DNA of 64,000 nucleotides from Bradyrhizobium guangdongense (GTDB lineage: Bacteria; Pseudomonadota; Alphaproteobacteria; Rhizobiales; Xanthobacteraceae): positions 2,914,001 to 2,978,000 of the forward strand of contig NZ_CP030051.1 in assembly GCF_004114975.1 (NCBI RefSeq), given 5' to 3'. Below, piece by piece: positions 61,206 to 64,000 of this stretch. Under the pieces are notes generated by a model, which saw only the letters and a program-made list of their open reading frames with translations, was not told the DNA's origin and made no database searches. A program made the translations under genes and the position numbers. Position 1 is the first letter of the stretch. Every line of letters begins with the position of its first letter.

Positions 61206-63515
61206 ATGGCGGCTCCCATCAAGTTCGGCGTTGGTCAAAGCGTGCTGCGCAAAGAGGACGACGCGCTGATCCGCGGCAAGGGCCGCTATACCGACGATTA
61301 CGCGCCGCAGGCCGCGCTGCGCTGCCTGATGCTGCGCTCGCCGCATGCGCATGCCAAATACACGATCGACGCCAGCCGCGCCCGCGCCCTGCCTGGTGTG
61401 GCACTGATCCTGACGGCCGACGACGTCAAGGATCTCGGCAATCTGCCGTGCCTGTTCAACCTCGAGACCGATCCGTTCACCGGCCCGCCTTATCCGATCC
61501 TCGCCAAGGACGAGGTGCGGCATGTCGGCGATGCCGTCGCCTTCGTGGTCGCCGAGACCATCGACCAGGCACGCGATGCGATCGAGGCGATCGACGTCAA
61601 ATGGAGCCCGCTGCCATCAGTGACGGGGGTCGTCAACGCCGTGAAGAAGGGCGCGCCGCAGGTCTGGCCGGATAAGTCAGGCAACGTGCTGTTCGACGTC
61701 TCGATCGGCGACAAGAAAGCCACCGAAGCGGCGTTTGCCAAAGCGCATGCGGTCGCCGAAATCTCCATCGTCAATCCGCGCGTGGTCGCGAGCTTCATGG
61801 AAACGCGCGCGGCGGTCTGCGAATACGACGCCAGGAACGACCATCTGACACTGACGGTCGGCAGCCAGGGCAGCCATCGCCTGCGCGACATTCTCTGTCA
61901 GAACGTGCTCAACATCCCCACCGACAAGATGCGGGTGATCTGCCCCGATGTCGGCGGCGGTTTCGGCACAAAGCTGTTTCCCTATCGCGAATACGCCCTG
62001 ATGGCGGTCGCGGCGCGCAAGCTGAGGAAGGCCGTGAAGTGGGCGGCCGATCGCTCCGAGCATTTCATGGGCGATGCGCAGGGCCGCGACAACGTCACAT
62101 CAGCGAAGATGGCGCTCGCCGAGGACGGCAAGTTCCTCGCGATGGATTGCGACCTGATGGGCGATATGGGCGCGTATCTGTCGACCTTCGGGCCCTACAT
62201 CCCGCATGGCGGCGCCGGCATGCTCCCGGGCCTTTATGACATCCAGGCCTTCCACTGCCGGGTGCGCACCATCTTCACGCACAGCGTGCCGGTCGATGCC
62301 TATCGGGGCGCGGGGCGGCCCGAGGCGGCCTATGTCATCGAGCGCCTCGTCGATGCCTGCGCGCGAAAACTCGACATGACGCCGGACGCGATCCGCCGCA
62401 AGAACTTCATTCCGCCGAAGGCGCTGCCTTACAAGACCGCGACCGGCAAGGTCTACGATTCCGGCGACTTCGCCGCGCATCTGAAGCGCGCGATGGAGAT
62501 CGCCGCTTGGAAGGAATTTCCAAAGCGCGCCAAGGCGGCCAAGAAGCAGGGGCTGATCCGCGGCGTTGGGCTTGCGAGCTATGTCGAGGTCTGCGGCGTG
62601 ATGGGCGAGGAGACCGCCAATGTGCGGCTCGACCCCAACGGCGACGTCACGGTCCTGATCGGTACGCAATCGAGCGGGCAGGGCCACCAGACCGCCTATG
62701 CGCAGATCGTCGCCGAGCAGTTCGGCGTTGCGCCCGAGCGGGTGCACGTCCGCCAGGGCGACACCGCGGAGATCGCCACGGGCCTCGGCACCGGCGGCTC
62801 GGCCTCGATCCCCTCAGGAGGCGTCAGCGTCGAGCGCGCCACCCGCGAACTCGGCCAGAAGCTCAAGGAGATCGCGGCGCAGGCGCTGGAAGCGAGCGCC
62901 GGCGATCTCGAGATTTCGGACGGCGTGATCCGCATCGCCGGCACCGACCGTTCGATCTCGTTCGCCGATCTCGCCAAGCGGCCCGGCGTCGACTCATCGA
63001 AGCTCAACGGCAGCGCGACTTTTGCCAGCGCCGACGGCACCTACCCGAACGGCACGCATGTGGCGGAAGTCGAGATCGATCCGGCCACCGGCATTATCAA
63101 AATCGTCAACTACGTGATCGTCGACGATTTCGGCAAGACCCTCAATCCGCTGCTGCTGGAAGGCCAGGTGCATGGCGGCGCCATGCAGGGCATCGGCCAG
63201 GCCTTGATGGAGCAGGTGGTCTATGGCGCGACCGACGGCCAGCTCATCACTGCCACCTACATGGATTACGCGCTGCCGCGCGCAGCTGATGGTCCGTCCT
63301 TCACGTTCGAGACCCACAACATCCCCTGCACGACAAATCCGATGGGCGTGAAGGGCGCGGGCGAGGCCGGCGCGATCGGCTCCTGTCCGGCCGTCGTCAA
63401 CGCCATCGTCGATGCGCTCTGGCGCGAATACAAGATCGACCACATCGACATGCCGGCAACGCCGGAGCGGGTGTGGATCGCGATCAGCGAGCACCATCGC
63501 CGTCACAGCCTGTAA
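61206..63515 (+). CDS. Xanthine dehydrogenase-family molybdopterin-binding subunit (form II CoxL-like)
   Basis: A 769-residue large subunit of a molybdenum hydroxylase. It has the N-terminal a/b hammerhead domain (SVLRKEDDALIRGKGRYTDDYA), PDVGGGFGTK, the form II loop AYRGAGRPEAAY (not AYRCSFR of true CO dehydrogenase), GTQSSGQGHQTAYAQI and the catalytic Glu in GVKGAGEAGAIGS. No signal peptide. The small 2Fe-2S and FAD subunits usually adjacent are absent on both sides within the window. The substrate is unknown, probably an N-heterocycle or aldehyde. Confidence 0.92.
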   Translation: MAAPIKFGVGQSVLRKEDDALIRGKGRYTDDYAPQAALRCLMLRSPHAHAKYTIDASRARALPGVALILTADDVKDLGNLPCLFNLETDPFTGPPYPILAKDEVRHVGDAVAFVVAETIDQARDAIEAIDVKWSPLPSVTGVVNAVKKGAPQVWPDKSGNVLFDVSIGDKKATEAAFAKAHAVAEISIVNPRVVASFMETRAAVCEYDARNDHLTLTVGSQGSHRLRDILCQNVLNIPTDKMRVICPDVGGGFGTKLFPYREYALMAVAARKLRKAVKWAADRSEHFMGDAQGRDNVTSAKMALAEDGKFLAMDCDLMGDMGAYLSTFGPYIPHGGAGMLPGLYDIQAFHCRVRTIFTHSVPVDAYRGAGRPEAAYVIERLVDACARKLDMTPDAIRRKNFIPPKALPYKTATGKVYDSGDFAAHLKRAMEIAAWKEFPKRAKAAKKQGLIRGVGLASYVEVCGVMGEETANVRLDPNGDVTVLIGTQSSGQGHQTAYAQIVAEQFGVAPERVHVRQGDTAEIATGLGTGGSASIPSGGVSVERATRELGQKLKEIAAQALEASAGDLEISDGVIRIAGTDRSISFADLAKRPGVDSSKLNGSATFASADGTYPNGTHVAEVEIDPATGIIKIVNYVIVDDFGKTLNPLLLEGQVHGGAMQGIGQALMEQVVYGATDGQLITATYMDYALPRAADGPSFTFETHNIPCTTNPMGVKGAGEAGAIGSCPAVVNAIVDALWREYKIDHIDMPATPERVWIAISEHHRRHSL

Positions 63516-63609
63516 GGCGTGGCGCCTGCGGCGGGAATAATCGCCCGCCGCCGGGTTCTATCCAAGAACGATCTTCCCCAACTGTCTTGCGAGCCGGAGA
63601 TACAGGCCG

Positions 63610-64000
63610 ATGAAACGTATGTTGATTGTCGCGGGCACGCTTGTGCTGGGTGCGGGTGCCGTGATGGCGCAACAGGAGGTTGCCGTTCAGCAGGACAATC
63701 TGATGCGCTCGCAGGCCAAGAGCCTGTACACGGTCATCCTGAAGATGACCAAGGGCGACATTCCCTACGACCAGAAAGCCGTCGACGAGGCCATCGCCAA
63801 TCTGGAGAAGGACGTCGCCAAGATTGCGAAGACGTTCGAGGTCAATCCCAAGCAGGACGTGGTCAACGCGACCTATGGCTCGTCGCCGAAGGTCTGGCAG
63901 CAGAAGGCCGATTTCGATTCCAAGATTCCGCCCGTGCAGAAGGCGCTCGCCGACGTCAAGGGCAAGATCCACGATGTTGCGAGCCTGAAGACCGCCTACA
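63610..64000 (+). CDS. Cytochrome c556-like (class II) protein, 3' end cut by the window
   Basis: Reads MKRMLIVAGTLVLGAGAVMA, cut before QQEVAVQQ, then RSQAKSLYTVILKMTKGDIPYDQKAVDEAI and VWQQKADFDSKIPPVQKALADVK, the four-helix layout of cytochrome c'/c556 proteins. The CxxCH haem site expected at the C-terminus lies beyond base 64000 and could not be checked. It starts 94 bases after the molybdopterin subunit and may accept its electrons in the periplasm, although that subunit looks cytoplasmic. Confidence 0.8.
   Translation, partial: MKRMLIVAGTLVLGAGAVMAQQEVAVQQDNLMRSQAKSLYTVILKMTKGDIPYDQKAVDEAIANLEKDVAKIAKTFEVNPKQDVVNATYGSSPKVWQQKADFDSKIPPVQKALADVKGKIHDVASLKTAY

Overview
The window looks like chromosomal DNA of a slow-growing rhizobium or close relative (Bradyrhizobium/Rhodopseudomonas group, Alphaproteobacteria). 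The reasons are high G+C with strong third-position bias, several branched-chain-amino-acid-type (HAAT) ABC transporters, an LpcC-type LPS core mannosyltransferase, DUF1127 and DUF3311 small proteins, an EcfG-type stress promoter, and several families of short palindromic repeats between genes. The genus is inferred from protein style only; no database search was run.

Layout. 1-3.8 kb: minus-strand HAAT operon (livG, an acyl-CoA ligase, livH running off the left edge). 4-8.5 kb: Crp/Fnr regulator, MFS exporter, HEM4-type protein, purU and a small lipoprotein. 9-15 kb: complete HAAT operon (substrate-binding protein, LivH, LivM, LivG, LivF) followed by a YxjG-like MetE-core protein, with a palindromic operator over the probable promoter. 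15-17 kb: DUF3311 plus a sodium:solute symporter. 17-23 kb: a TPR-caspase gene frameshifted in its signal peptide, divergent from an HTH-methyltransferase protein, metK and ahcY (the SAM/SAH cycle).

23-33 kb: membrane GT87 protein, EthA-like Baeyer-Villiger monooxygenase, MFS plus atypical SDR divergent from a LysR regulator, a 51-residue orphan protein, lpxO, an NTF2-like protein, an MFS symporter behind an EcfG-like promoter, and a fumarylacetoacetase-family hydrolase. 33-56 kb: envelope and LPS region: MsbA-like exporter, galE, lpcC, a degenerate PilZ protein with a 59-residue partner, waaF, hldD-hldE-waaL, a CapD-type dehydratase, a glycosyltransferase, a sugar reductase, a WecA/WreU-type initiating transferase, an LPG_synthase_TM protein, manC, a Gfo/Idh oxidoreductase, a DegT aminotransferase, murJ and an acyltransferase. 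Together these can make ADP-heptose, GDP-mannose, UDP-galactose, probably UDP-QuiNAc and possibly a 3-amino sugar, and assemble core and O-antigen.

56.6-60.9 kb: a looser, more A/T-rich patch with DoxX, two small helical proteins, gene remnants, an orphan terminator, an AraC regulator, a c-type cytochrome and a DUF1127 protein. 61-64 kb: a molybdopterin hydroxylase large subunit without its usual partner subunits, followed by a cytochrome c556-like gene cut by the right edge.

The best leads are the hairpin and HTH-methyltransferase in front of metK-ahcY, the G7 frameshift in the caspase gene, the MetE-core gene behind a HAAT transporter with its 16-bp operator, and the repeat-rich intergenic region before the AraC gene. 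No CRISPR array, phage, insertion sequence, rRNA or convincing tRNA gene was seen.
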